Of a DNA stretch of 64,000 nt, positions 31,619-41,720 are shown in pieces. Origin of the DNA: Blastobasis lacticolella (taxonomy: Eukaryota > Arthropoda > Insecta > Lepidoptera > Blastobasidae); NCBI GenBank assembly GCA_905147135.1, contig LR990054.1, forward strand, positions 16,219,001 to 16,283,000, read 5' to 3'. How positions within the stretch are numbered: the stretch's first letter is position 1; each line of letters opens with the position of its first letter. Position numbers and translations under genes: made by a program. Under the pieces are notes generated by a model. That model had not been told where the DNA came from and searched no databases. It saw nothing but the letters and a program-made list of their open reading frames with translations.

Positions 31619-32096
31619 GTTACGTCACTCAAACATCTGTTCAACGGTTTGCTACAACATTTTCCGATTCTAGATTTACCATACTCCACGACCAACTCCT
31701 TCAAACATCGCTCCGGATTAACGTTGCGGCTTTTTCTGGAGGGTGGTGATAGTGACCCGCCTACCACCGAGAAATAACTACTCGTAACACCCGGGGGTCA
31801 CTTATGGAGTAACGACGGTTTGAGCCCACGGAAGCGAGTTGTTTGGACCCCAAGAGTTACGTCATTCAACATCTGTCGGGCAACGGTTTATCAAACAACA
31901 TTTTCCGTTTCTAGATTTCTCATACTCCACGACCGACTCCTTCAGAGTCCGCTCTGGTTTAGCGTATTCTGGAGGGTGGTGAAGGTGACCTGCTACGGCC
32001 GCCTACCACCGAGAAAGCACTACTCTTTGGCACCACCCGGGGGTCACTTATGGGGTAACGACGGTTAAGCCCACGGAAGCGAGTAGTTTTGACCCC
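31619..32096 (+). repeat. 237-bp tandem duplication, two units
   Basis: The units start at about 31619 (GTTACGTCACTCAAACATCT) and 31856 (GTTACGTCATTCAACATCTG). Both contain CATACTCCACGACC, GACTCCTTCA or AACTCCTTCA, TTCTGGAGGGTGGTG, GCCTACCACCGAGAAA, CCCGGGGGTCACTTATGG and GCCCACGGAAGCGAGT. Differences are substitutions plus small indels, so the duplication is not recent. The unit carries no long ORF and was not found elsewhere in the window. Confidence 0.9.
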
Positions 32097-32244
32097 CATT
32101 TCATTTCAGCTGTGCACAAACAAACACTACCCGTATTCGGAAACATTAATCTGAGGTCTCACAGTGCTCGCTAACGCACAGGATCCCAACTGACAATACT
32201 CGTACTCAAAGAAATTGGACATAAAAGGCATAGAAAGGGTTTCT

Positions 32245-32392
32245 TTTTTTTTTGGTGCATATAACGTGTCCAAAAGGGACGGCTAAAAGTTGCCAATTCC
32301 CCTCCATAACCACTGCTATTATCAAATTTGGTAGCTTTGGTTATCTTAATGTATTCTACTAGCTTTTTGTATGACATAGGTCGAGGCTTCAT
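32245..32392 (+). repeat. Family L repeat, copy 1
   Basis: Starts at a T-run, then ATATAACGTGTCCAAAAGGG, ACGGCTAAAAGTTGCC, CCCCTCCATAACCACTGCTA, ATCAAATTTGGTAGCTTTGG, TTATCTTAATGTATTCTACT and ends near ATAGGTCGAGG. It is collinear with 43905-44107, which has an extra ~45 bases before ATAGGTCGAGG. No coding sequence; class unknown. ORF 32171-32392 is antisense to it. Confidence 0.85.
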
Positions 32393-33740
32393 CTATACTC
32401 CATGTAAAATATCTTTGCTCGTATTTGAGTGGCCATTGGCGTTATGCGACCGTCAAAACGAACGAAATTTACCGCCGTATTGAGCGCATATATATTGGCT
32501 TTAGCGAACGAGCACTGTAAGAACGCACAGACAACTATTGTTTGTGAATACGGGCGTAAAAATATATATCAGTCAGTCAGTTAGTTGCCTTTTCACTTGG
32601 TCTACAGCACAGTTACACAGTTACACGTAGCTGCTACAAGATATATTCTCAGGCAGCTATACACGAAATAAATTACAGAAATGGAGTCGTTTCTCCAAAC
32701 AATTGTAAATATTCAAAACGGAACGCGTTCAGAGATATTATACTTACAAGTTACACCTTATCAGAACGCTAACATATCAATAAAGGGCAATTATAACCGA
32801 TGGAAGCATTGTTATATACTTAGGGAATAAGAAGCCATCCGCTATCGCCAAAACAATCTTTGTTAGAACACTTAGTGGAGTGTATCTTGGAAGATGTATA
32901 GCCGTAGCGTGGGAAGTTCTTATCCCAAAGGAGTGGAGCGGTTAAACAAAAATTACACTGAATTTTTCATGTTGCACACGCAATTTGCGCAAGACGGGAT
33001 GCCGAGGCCGTCGCTTAAATTATATCTGGGTTCGCGTTAATTTTAATCAAGTCTATAATAAGGCGGCGATGGCGGAGATGGGCGGTTGATTAGGAGTCAA
33101 AAAGCAAGGTTGTTAAACATATAAATAGATTATCAACCATTATCTTGTACGTACTGTTTTTATCTTTAGCTAACTAACTCCATGACACTAAATACGAACT
33201 CTCAAAAGCAAAAAGCAAACAATTAATAATGTTGTCTGATCAACGCCTGTAGACAAAATTTGTTGCAAATTAAACTCGCGTTCTTTACACATATTATTCA
33301 AAATTTCTTTACTGATTCGGACATTAAATATCTCTTTCAATCGTCAAAAAGGAGAGGAAAGTAGGATGCAAACCCACAGTGACACGTTGACCGCCCTATG
33401 GCCGCAGCAAACCCACCCCACACCAACCACGACCGGACCGTGCTCGACAATGCCAGGCATATATTAAACGGAGCGTGCTGTCAGTAAGTTTATAACCAAA
33501 AGATGCTTGATATCTATTTGACCAAAACTGGTACGTACCTTAATAAACCTTTTGGCTTTAGTTAATAATCCTAGTGTGGTGTGTCTTGACGATTCGGGTC
33601 CTAGTGGTACCATGTCTTTCAGCTTCTCCAAGCAGTTCCGTAAGTGTGCTCGCCTGGGGACAAAGAAAATAATAATGGTTAGCGTTGTGGTAGAATAATA
33701 CTTCAGTAAAACATTACTTGCTTTACCTAATTCTATGTAA
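32393..33740. other. No gene recognised
   Basis: A 108-codon minus ORF (33464-33790) overlaps the SINE B copy at its start and is unassigned. The direct repeat ACAGTTACACAGTTACACGT lies at about 32609. Confidence 0.45.
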
Positions 33741-33815
33741 TCGTCTTGGCCGCAATATTGCGGTCGTGCCCGAGGGTGTTCCTTGACCATGATCCAGGAT
33801 TTATAAGATCAGGTA

Positions 33816-33968
33816 TTTTTTTTATATCAGACAAGACAGGCATTTGACCGCCATCTCACCTGTTGGTAAGTGACGACGCGGCCGAAGATGGAGAATGCCG
33901 GACTTGCAACACTACTACCTGCCTACCTCAATATAATTTGGACGCCTTGAAGGCGTCCAAATTATATT
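33816..33968 (-). mobile_element. Family C retroposon nested in SINE B
   Basis: Minus-strand insertion: the T-run at 33816-33822 is the A-tail, followed by CATTTGACCGCCATCTCACC, GTAAGTGACGACGCGGCCGA and AGATGGAGAATGCCGG, to a 5' end formed by a perfect palindrome (33929-33969). It is flanked by a 9-bp target duplication GATCAGGTA, which proves retroposition. The right palindrome arm shares its last G with the right duplicate. Confidence 0.92.
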
Positions 33969-33969
33969 G
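33929..33969. repeat. Perfect palindrome, 20-bp arms, at SINE 5' end
   Basis: CAATATAATTTGGACGCCTT (33929-33948), one G, then its exact complement AAGGCGTCCAAATTATATTG (33950-33969). It forms the 5' terminus of the family C insertion. Confidence 0.97.
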
Positions 33970-34090
33970 ATCAGGTAACACACATTGATTATTTACTGTA
34001 ATCGAGCGACTGCCGTCTTACCTCTGATACCCTGTTAATAGGAGAACCTGACTAGATTGTATCATGGTTACACCTAATTCTATGATGTAA

Positions 34091-35212
34091 GCAGTATCTA
34101 ATTTTATGATGACTCAATTCTCAATACATCCCATTTCCTACAGTCTGCTACATCTCAGTTATACTGGAATACCAAGTAAACCATAATTTATTTATATAAT
34201 TTACATAGAAAGCAAGACACAACTCGAATCCACTCATAATTTAGCGGCGCTTTAACGTTGTTGCGAGCTAGCCAAGCATGCGGCCAACACAACCCATCGA
34301 ACAGAGAACCGTCTTGTGATCAAAGAACAGTCTGGAAACCGCTTTGGCTTTAGTCTGGCGCGTAAATTGACTATTTGCCACATAGAATGAGGGCCGCATA
34401 GTGGCATGACTGTGAGGTTAGAGCGACCTATCAACGGTTCGTAAAAGGCTGCGAACATTCGAGATAGAGAGGCTAAAGTTGTATAAGTTTCTTCGTGTCT
34501 ACGTACTTACGTAGATTGGAGTTAACTTTGATTCTTAGGGAATAATTACTGATGATCACTGTTGCCGTATTATCAGTATTACTTACAACGTGTAACGGAC
34601 TTTGTGTGCATAAACTTGGTTACAAATTTATTCCTTTAAATTTATAATCTTCGGTTGGTACCAGTAATCAGGGGATATCCGGTGTAAAATTGATAACTCC
34701 CATTACTAATCAAGTAATAACTCTTGCACTTAGTAAAAGAGATCTCTAAATCAACATTGCCGCCCGCTTTTTTGGTAAAAAATCAATGGCGTCCACGAGA
34801 AAGGGCGCGAAAATTAGACGGAAGTGCTCCCCGGTCCGGCGGAAATGACGTAATTACACCAAGAAGTTGGAGCCGGTATATCTCGGGGTTCCTTTCGTAA
34901 TGAGCTGAAGGGCAGGGCATCGAACCCGGCCTCTTAAAAGTTAACCAATTATCGGAATTGGTATAATCTGAGCAATTATAGAGCAATCGTATAATTTGTT
35001 TTGCGTCGCGTGGGCAAACAGAGTCTATGATGGCAGTTCGAAATGTGGAAGGAACAATTATCGATGGATTGGTTTCATTATTTTTCTTAGGTTTTTTAAC
35101 GTGAGTAACTCTAGTAAGTAAAGTAGTGTAAGTGCGTTTCAATAGAACAAGACATAAGTAAAGAACGACATAGAAAGGGTAACCCCGAAAATAAAAATAA
35201 ATTAACTTTATT
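34091..35212. other. No gene; 149-codon minus ORF at 34783-35232
   Basis: The longest ORF is unassigned and its 5' end enters SINE B. A box-B-like GCATCGAACCCGGCCTC string near 34917 lies inside it, hinting at another decayed tRNA-derived head on the minus strand. A second ORF, 34252-34458 (minus), is unassigned. Confidence 0.4.
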
Positions 35213-35395
35213 ATCTTGGTGTTAATGTTCAAGTTGTGCTCTCGCGGCGCACGAGGGCTGGAGGCCCAGGGTCCGCCTTGACCATGATCCAGAATTTGGC
35301 AGATCAGGTAATTACAGTAAAGCGACTACCATCTGACCTTCGTGAGCCTGTTAACAGGAGAACCTGAATCATGATCCAATCTGGTCAGGTATTTA
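35213..35395 (-). mobile_element. SINE B with a local inversion
   Basis: Minus-strand 3' part of SINE B from ATCTTGGTGTTAATG through ACCATGATCCAGAATTTGGC and CCTGTTAACAGGAGAACCTG. Where CCAGATTGGATCATG should follow, the copy instead reads CATGATCCAATCTGGTCAGG (35368-35390), the same block in the opposite orientation. The segment is flanked by ACCTGA and TCAGGT, short inverted repeats. Confidence 0.85.
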
Positions 35396-36757
35396 ACAAA
35401 CAGCTTCTTTGTCACCTTTGGTAAAAAATCTGGGTACAACTTTAGATCAACATCATCATCATCTGAGCTTGGCAGGGCGGGGTCACGTGGCAGTCGCTCT
35501 ATATGTAAATATTCTTTTATACAAACTGGCAGACATTTCATCTCATCTGGTGGTAAGTGCGATTTCTTTCCCACAGAGCTCCACAACTTGAGGTAAAACT
35601 TCTTCGCTACCGGTGGTTGAAGCATCCGCTAAACCAGTTGAACGGTTCGTTTCCCAAGTTACGTTCCATTCGCTAAAACGCGCGACCGCTCCTAATTACA
35701 ACGGAGCATTACGAAGCCATACAGTCGACGCAGCGTGAAACGAAACGCAAACAAAGTATGAAACCTTACCTAAGCAATTCGCCATTTCAGCGGAACGAAA
35801 CGCGTGCCGCAATTTACCACAGAGCTAGTGGGCGCGGTACTATGGGTCCTCGAACAGTCCTCGACAGGGCTCAGGCTTGAACTCTCTCGAACAGGTGCGA
35901 TATAACGCGCGATATATTATATTATCAGATGCGTTCTTGCGAATCAGCGTCCTTTCCACACTGCTGCGTTATTATCGCAAAAAAGGAACGTATTATTGCG
36001 GGACGCATTGTCGCACTTGTTTGGAAGAGTCTTGAATGCGAACGGGCAGTGGTGACCAGTTGTTTTATGAAGCACAATAAACTTATCTAACTTTATGACA
36101 TCGTTATTGTTGTTGGAATTGATATGACATTTCAAAATAACATGACACTTAGTTCCAGCGTTGGCACTCTACTACTTTTTGATAAGATAACATAGGGCTT
36201 ATTTAATGCAAAGTAGTAGTAACTGTTCGTACTTGAGATCGAAAGTATTTGTTGCCATAATCCACACCCCATTCATTGGCGTCTCGTCTGCTTTTCTTAA
36301 ATTGAATAAAAGTTAACGATTTAAAAAAAAATTACTTCTGTTTATCTCTAAAGAAGCTACTAATTTGCACTCGATCCGAAAACCAACAAACCCGACGGCT
36401 GAAAACCACCGACTCCCGTCGAGAACCAGTAGTAGCGCCGCAAATAAGCTTTGTTAGTGAACGGCAGCAACAGACGTCCCGTAGCTCTAGTTGGCCTCCG
36501 GTACACTGACTAATTCCAGTCCCGCTGCGACGTGGCAAAAGTAAAAAAAAAAGTAATATTTTTTCTTTTTTTTCTCCAACTACCCTCACACTCCGCGGGT
36601 TTGCGACTACGGGTTATTTCCGGGAAATATTGCGGGTAGGCTCTCGGTGGGTTTGTTATAATAGTACGAGTGAGTAGCGAGTGTTGAGTGTGGATTTTTG
36701 AGGGTAGATGTTGTGAGCTGGAGGGTATGTTGTGTTGTATGTTAGTTTTGAGAGTTT
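35396..36757. other. No gene recognised
   Basis: Mixed composition. Antisense ORF pair at 35326-35625 / 35409-35591. Minus ORFs 35944-36135, 36332-36589 and 36510-36950 are unassigned. 35630-35830 is rich in GAAACGAAACG-like strings (AAACGAAACGCAAAC, GAACGAAACGCG) and might be regulatory. Confidence 0.4.
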
Positions 36758-37081
36758 GGGAGAGGTAGGGTATAGCGGGGTATCTCGTTCGAATTGGAGC
36801 CGCCCGACTGGGGAAGTACCTCCACCTTACAGAATATCGCAGATAATAATACTCTTTTAAATAGTATTGTGTTTCTGCCGGTGAGTAAGGTTTCCAGTGC
36901 TCCATGGGGTGGGGATTTGGGGAACCATGGCTTTGGCAGTGGAGGGGCACTTGCCTTTTTGCTGCCAGAGCAACGTGTTATAGAGGTGGGCAACGCATTG
37001 GCGATACTCTTGGTGTGGCTAATGTCTATAGGCAGTGGTGACCACTTTCCATCAGACATCACACAGACATAAAAAAAAAAA
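36758..37081 (+). mobile_element. Family D retroposon, full length
   Basis: About 325 bases: GAGAGGTAGGGTATAGCGGG, GTATCTCGTTCGAATTGGAG, CCGCCCGACTGGGGAAGTAC, TTGTGTTTCTGCCGGTGAGT, CATGGGGTGGGGATTTGGGG, GAGGTGGGCAACGCATTGGC, GGTGACCACTTTCCATCAG, then an A-run. The last ~25 bases before the A-tail are deleted compared with the other copies. A 92-codon ORF inside (36794-37072) recurs in the 54-kb copy but shows no protein features and is broken at 56 kb. It is treated as noncoding. Confidence 0.93.
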
Positions 37082-37929
37082 TTGACGCGACCAGGCATCG
37101 CACGAGTTTTTTCGGCTTTTTTTACAATTTGCTTTATAATGCGTTTATATAAACTCCTCCTGATAACTGATTGTTATCTCTCCTGCACGGCTATCACCGT
37201 GTCCGCGACACAGCTCGCGCCGCGAGAGAGCGTTTGTTGCCTTCTCACAATACTAAGATGAAAGAGATAGCAGTATCTTTGTAGCGCCTTTTTTCGTTTA
37301 TCGCGCGGGAGGGCAACTCGTGTTAGCCGTATTGGTAGACTTGTAGATAATGCTATTTTAGCTTTAAGTCCTCCATTGTACTGTTTGTGCATGAAGTATG
37401 AATAAATAAATAAATTCTCTAAGGCATGGTGATGTGTTGTGAGGTGAAAACCGCAACAAAATCCGATGCGTGGTTTAATTACAGCTTTGCTCGGAGTGAT
37501 ATTTAGCTTGCTTTTTGATTGCACTTCCATGGAATTGAAACTCATTACAATTTCGGGTGAAATTATTCGCTAGTTCATTCGGTAACCTTTGTAAGTGCTT
37601 CGAATTTTCAGTGGATTTGTATTTTCACTGGAAATCTACTGTACTTTATTGCGTTTGAATAAATAAACGGTTTAATAAAAAATGTAATACGTGGAAATCC
37701 ACTGAAAATTCAAAGCTGTATATCGTTTAAATAAATAAACATTTTAATACGTGGAAATCCGATGAAAATTCAAAACGGCTCATTTATACCTAATTGTTTT
37801 TAATGAGTTCTAATTGCCTGTGGAATTATCGTCACCACAACAGCTCGGAACAGACCATCGTAGACTTAACCTACCTCCATGTCACTCCACTAACTAAAAC
37901 GACTATTTAATTATGAATTAATATAGCTT
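37082..37929. other. No gene; local repeat cluster 37602-37783
   Basis: A 123-codon minus ORF (37174-37545) is unassigned. The repeat cluster is described separately. Confidence 0.45.
37602..37783. repeat. Short direct and inverted repeats around GTGGAAATCCACTGAAAATTC
   Basis: GTTTGAATAAATAAAC (37653) and GTTTAAATAAATAAAC (37725) each head a unit containing AATACGTGGAAATCC, then ACTGAAAATTCAAA or GATGAAAATTCAAA. An inverted copy GAATTTTCAGTGGATTT starts at 37602. The two direct units differ in length (about 72 and 59 bases). Confidence 0.85.
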
Positions 37930-38110
37930 TGCGCCCATATAGAGTCCGCATTCTAAATTTTTGATGAATAGGCTATAGCCTACGTTACTCGCTGATAAAC
38001 GTGTAGCTTTCTACAGATGAAAGAATTTTCAAAATCAGTTAAGTACAATTTCAAGTACACAAACCGGCAAACAATCAAATATTTCCTCTGTATAATATTA
38101 GTATAGATAC
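37930..38110 (+). repeat. Family H repeat
   Basis: Landmarks in order: TATAGCCTACGTTACTCGCT, GTGTAGCTTTCTACAGATGA, AAGAATTTTCAAAATCAGTT, ACAATCAAATATTTCCTCTG, TATAATATTAGTATAGATAC. The same order as 48165, with a better preserved end. The class is not clear from sequence alone. Confidence 0.75.
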
Positions 38111-39178
38111 ATGCACGTGGTTGCAAGAAGCATGTTGGCACTTTTTTGGTTCGCAACTGTGGTTGCATGAAGCAAGCGGGTGGTTAGGAGGAGTTAGCTA
38201 AAATACATACAGACAGATGAGACAGACGTCAAAGATAAATAACATAAAGGAGGCTCAAGCCTAGCAGTGAACTGTTATGCTCTGTTGATAATGATGATTA
38301 TTATGCCTTGTTTCATCAACAACCTGTAATAGTACACTGGTCCATTCAAAATCAACTTTAGAAACCAATGCAGTACTGTTACTTGCAGATTTTAGTTGTC
38401 TGCTCATTGTAACTTGCCAGATACCAAATAAATACATACCTACATTTTGTGCAACCAAACATTTTGATATTTTGTCAACTTAATGTATTTTACGGCCCGC
38501 CACTGCGATTTGACCTAAATTACCTAATTGCCAACTAAATACACGTATCATATCGAATCACGGCGGACTCATTATCCATTCACCTAGCATTTTAGCATAA
38601 TTATATCTATAAACAAACTATCGTCTTTATCAACATTTCCGAGGTATCATTTCTATAATAAATGGTGTACCGGCTCGTACACAATACTTCCGTAATACAC
38701 CACAGGATAGACGTACACAAAACAAACACAGGCCATTTCACATACCATAACACCCGCACTTCCCCTTCGTAGTCGGCAAAAAATCACCTCTTCCCTTTGT
38801 TCCTTATCGCGGTAATAATCGCTTTTATTATTGGCCACATTATCCCCCCCCCCTCTACCCCCATGGGGTCCGGTGGAAGGCAATAAATTAACAATTTCCC
38901 AGAAACACACGCGGAACACTATCGGCGAGATACCGCAGGCGGGTAGTGTTACGGAAGGCGGGGATAGCAAGCTATATGGGCGACCCGAAAGCTGACTAGT
39001 GTCGTAGAAGTTAGTATAAAATTATACAGCTGAAACCCCTGTCGCATTATAAATAGAAAGATAATTTAAAGAATATTTAGAAGTTTTTCTAGAGGTAGTA
39101 AAAAAAAGCTTGCAAAGCTAAATAAAGGTTTTTGGCTGAAGGTGGCCGAAGCCGAACCTTCGGTCGGACATTAGTAAT
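38111..39178. other. No gene recognised
   Basis: A 105-codon minus ORF (38653-38970) and a 65-codon ORF (38261-38458) are unassigned. There is a poly-C run at 38843-38851. Confidence 0.45.
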
Positions 39179-39255
39179 ACCTGGTATTGCTGATGTCCAT
39201 AGGAAGCGGTGACCACTTTCCATCGGCCCGCTTGCCTGTTAGCCTACCGTCCGAC
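39179..39255 (+). repeat. Family D, 3' fragment
   Basis: ACCTGGTATTGCTGATGTCC, ATAGGAAGCGGTGACCACTT, TCCATCGGCCCGCTTGCCTG, then TTAGCCTACCGT. No A-tail remains. Confidence 0.75.
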
Positions 39256-39584
39256 AACCGACTCGACAACCCTCTCACTAAGTATACCTACATAATATCT
39301 GTAGCACTAGTGGCGCGTATCGGTGCCCGGTGTCTCGCCGGAGTAAGCCCTCGTACGCGCTGATCGGTCTGCATGCGTCGCCCCCTACCTGGATGAGCTC
39401 GCTTAACTTCACTTTGTTTTCCGTTAGATTTTTGACTTTTGATAGGAGATTAATTAACGTAATCCTAATTCAATAAATACTTTTTCATTTTCATTTTCTA
39501 GTTGATGTACAGGAAATGTGTAACAACAAAATATGTATTTATTAGATTTTTTTAATAAACATACTTGTATTTGTATACACAAAT

Positions 39585-39785
39585 ATTTCCTGAACTACTA
39601 AACCGATTTTAATGAAAAAAATATCCATCTCAATCATCTCATCTAGCTTTCAAATAAAGAAAATTACATCGAAATCGGCCCATCGGTTCTGGAACTACGA
39701 TACCACAAACAGACACAGCTCCACAGATACACACGTCAAACTCATAACACCCCTTTCTTTCGTCAAGGGTTAAAACCCCTTGGTG
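39585..39785 (+). repeat. Family J repeat, copy 1
   Basis: CTGAACTACTAAACCGATTT, TAATGAAAAAAATATCC, AAATCGGCCCATCGGTTCTG, GAACTACGATACCACAAACA, GACAC, CACAGATACACACGTCAAAC, CATAACACCCCTTTCTTTCG and TCAAGGGTTAAAA. The same order occurs at 62703-62945. This resembles 3' regions of insect LINEs, but no ORF supports that here. Confidence 0.7.
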
Positions 39786-40019
39786 CATGCTAAACCCGCG
39801 GCAATGGGAGCGGCATAATTGCTCGGACATCTTTTTTGCTGGTCCATTTGCGCGAACGGGCGCGCCGACGGAATTTATTTATGTGCGGAATATTAACTGT
39901 TGGAAAGTGGTAGCCGCAGTTGTGAGTTGCGAGCGCCGGTGGTAACGGTGCTGGCTGGCTTTTCAGTATGGATAGGTAGCAGTTTTCAGCTGCTTTTACC
40001 CGTACGCGGTTTGGATCTC

Positions 40020-40200
40020 TGTAAATAATCAACTTTTCCGCGCGAACCTATTATTTTCCCGGGATAACAAGTCCTATGTTACTCAGTAGTAATGTTGCAG
40101 TCTATTAGTGAGAGAATTAGGAAATTGGACCAGTAACTTTCAAATTTAAACAATATAAAAAAAATACAAATATTTTCGCTTTATAATTTTATTAGTATTA
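40020..40200 (+). repeat. Family H repeat, decayed
   Basis: CAAGTCCTATGTTACTCAGT, ATTAGTGAGAGAATTAGGAA, CCAGTAACTTTCAAATTTAA, TATTTTCGCTTTATAATTTT, ATTAGTATTAGTAGATA. This is the family H order with substitutions throughout. Confidence 0.6.
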
Positions 40201-40540
40201 GTAGATAAAGAAAAGCGTTCCCGTCTAGTCTAGCGGTAAGAAGCGGCCGAACATTGCATCTGGCGGTCCAAACCGAAACTACGCTACATTAAAATTACGC
40301 ACCAACTCCCTGAGCGAGTGTTAAACGAAAATTCGTGGTGGAGGTTTCTAGTAATGTGTTTAGTTTTGATACGGGACATCTCTCCACACACATCGCTTTA
40401 TGTGTCAGTAATTCAATATAATAACATTGGTAACATTGGTGAGCGTTGGCCGGGTGGTTAGGGTATCCGACGGTGAAGTACAGGGTTCGAATCCCACTGC
40501 GGTCATGAACCAATAACACTTTTCTGAGTTATGTTCATTA

Positions 40541-40677
40541 ATATAATGTTTTAAACTATCGCGGTTATTATCACACATTTTAAGGGTATGTTCTGGGTTT
40601 TCTACCGCGTACCATTGTTGACGAGTTGACCGATATTTCGACGCAGTTGCATGCATCATGGTCACGTACCCTTAAAA
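40541..40677 (+). mobile_element. Family G element nested in SINE B
   Basis: The 137-base insert is flanked by TATGTTCATTA at 40530-40540 and 40678-40688. Inside, ATTTTAAGGGTA (40577-40588) and TACCCTTAAAAT at the right end are exact 12-bp inverted repeats. Upstream of the left one lies TTTTAAACTATCGCGGTTAT. The inverted ends suggest a DNA element. The 11-bp duplication is long for most MITEs and would suit retroposition or a larger composite insertion. No ORF of its own. Confidence 0.85.
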
Positions 40678-40930
40678 TATGTTCATTAGTTGCATGCCAA
40701 CCGATTCTCTAACGGTAACTATTATCCAATCCAGACTGAATGTGTAACTATGATCCAATCTATATGGCTAATCTATGGGCTATTGGCTATCTCAGCGGAC
40801 AACTGAATTTGACATAAAATAATCTTACACTACTCTAACTCGGTAGACGCTATAGCCAGAGGCCTACGTAGATGACGTAGTGCAGAATTGTAATTACCTG
40901 ATCTCCCAAAACATGGATCATGATCAACCG

Positions 40931-41071
40931 TTTCCCCTTTAAAACTTTTAATTACGGGGTCGGCAACGCGTTGGTGATGCCCCTGGTATTGAAAACGTCC
41001 ATAGGCTGCGGTGACTGCTTACCATCAGGCAGGCCGCAAGCTTCTTTGCCACCTTAGTGGTATAAAAAACA
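40931..41071 (+). mobile_element. Family D-like fragment nested in SINE B
   Basis: GGGGTCGGCAACGCGTTGGT, GATGCCCCTGGTATTG, CCATAGGCTGCGGTGACTGC, TTACCATCAGGCAGGCCGCA, AGCTTCTTTGCCACCTTAGT, then GGTATAAAAAAC. It is closest to 22248-22350 (same GCCACC-TTAGT-GG end). It splits the GGCGGACCCCGGGCCC block of SINE B. The short target duplication, perhaps ACCG/ACCG, is not certain. Confidence 0.8.
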
Positions 41072-41125
41072 CCGGGCCCTCGCGTGCGATAGCACAACCG
41101 GGAAATTAACGCTAAGATGATCATA

Positions 41126-41494
41126 TTTCTGCACTATGTGGAGATGACCTACCTTTTTCTGTAGCAATATTTTTTATCCTAAAACGATTACTAATTTTTC
41201 ATTTATAGCAAAGTCAGCGTAAGCTCATAAAGCAGAATCAAATTACGTCTCTAGAATGTAGAGATATCCCGACAATTCTAAGCAGACTTGTCTTATTATT
41301 CAAAACCCCAATGAGTCAGCGCTAAATCAGCTGCTAGTCCCGGGTTCGAGTCTGCGTCGGCGAATGTAAAATTGGCTTCCGACGTGTTACACCGGACTAA
41401 AAGGATATTGGCTCCGACATTGCGCTGTATAGTTTAGGGAGGGGGTACGGTTCGGTTTTGGTCCACGTCTGATTTATTTGGAAGGATGGATTGG
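41126..41494. other. No gene; isolated box-B-like string
   Basis: TCCCGGGTTCGAGTCTGCGT at about 41338 resembles a pol III box B, but no box A or stem pairing accompanies it. Otherwise AT-rich. Confidence 0.45.
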
Positions 41495-41720
41495 ATTATT
41501 ATTATTCTCTTTATTCATTTTCTTTCTTGAATTTAAAATTTTATTATAATTATTTGTTATCTTTATACTTCTCAGTATTTTGGAGCACACGGGCCTAAGT
41601 CTAAGTGTGTTTCATGTTGATCTCTGGGGTCTGTATATTTTCTAACTGTTCTACATGTGTTTAATATCTTTCTTTATCTTTATTTATTATTTTATTATTA
41701 CTGCCTTTTGCATCAACATA
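41495..41720 (+). mobile_element. Family I repeat
   Basis: Begins with ATTATTATTATT, then ATAATTATTTGTTATCTTTA, CTTCTCAGTATTTTGG, GCACACGGGCCTAAGTCTAA, GTGTGTTTCATGTTGATCTC and TGGGGTCTGTATATTTTCTA. It is the plus-strand counterpart of 17025-17200. Confidence 0.75.

Larger units (their letters stand above)
33741..34090 (-). mobile_element. SINE B interrupted by family C
   Basis: SINE B pieces at 33741-33806 (tail, ACCATGATCCAGGATTTATA) and 33978-34090 (GCGACTGCCGTCTTACCTCT, CCTGTTAATAGGAGAACCTG, ACTAGATTGTATCATGGTTA) are separated by a family C insertion. The target GATCAGGTA is duplicated at 33807-33815 and 33969-33977. Removing the insert and one duplicate restores the normal SINE B order. 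No tRNA-like head follows. Confidence 0.9.
40440..41125 (+). mobile_element. SINE B, full length, interrupted twice
   Basis: The tRNA-like head at 40440-40511 has box A (GCCGGGTGGTTAGGGTATCC) and box B (GGGTTCGAATCCC). It is followed by CCAATAACACTTTTCTGAGT. Family G sits at 40541-40677 between 11-bp duplicates. The body resumes with TAGTTGCATGCCAACCGATT and reaches CTGTAATTACCTGATCT-like GAATTGTAATTACCTGATCT and GGATCATGATCAACCG. A family D-like fragment (40931-41071) then separates it from the tail CCGGGCCCTCGCGTGCGATA, GCACAACCGGGAAATTAACG, CTAAGATGATC. Part of the middle (40760-40880) is replaced by unrelated sequence. Confidence 0.9.

Noticed and set aside
34783..35232. 149-codon minus-strand ORF
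   Set aside because: Its start lies in SINE B and a box-B-like string occurs inside it. No motif, so it is likely chance.
36794..37072. 92-codon ORF shared by two family D copies (also 54281-54496)
   Set aside because: Shared only because the DNA repeat is shared. It is broken in the third copy, and antisense frames are equally open.
40206..40275. tRNA-like string TCTAGTCTAGCGGTAAGAAG
   Set aside because: Box A-like only. The expected GGTTC box B is altered to GGTCCAAAC, so I did not list it as a feature.
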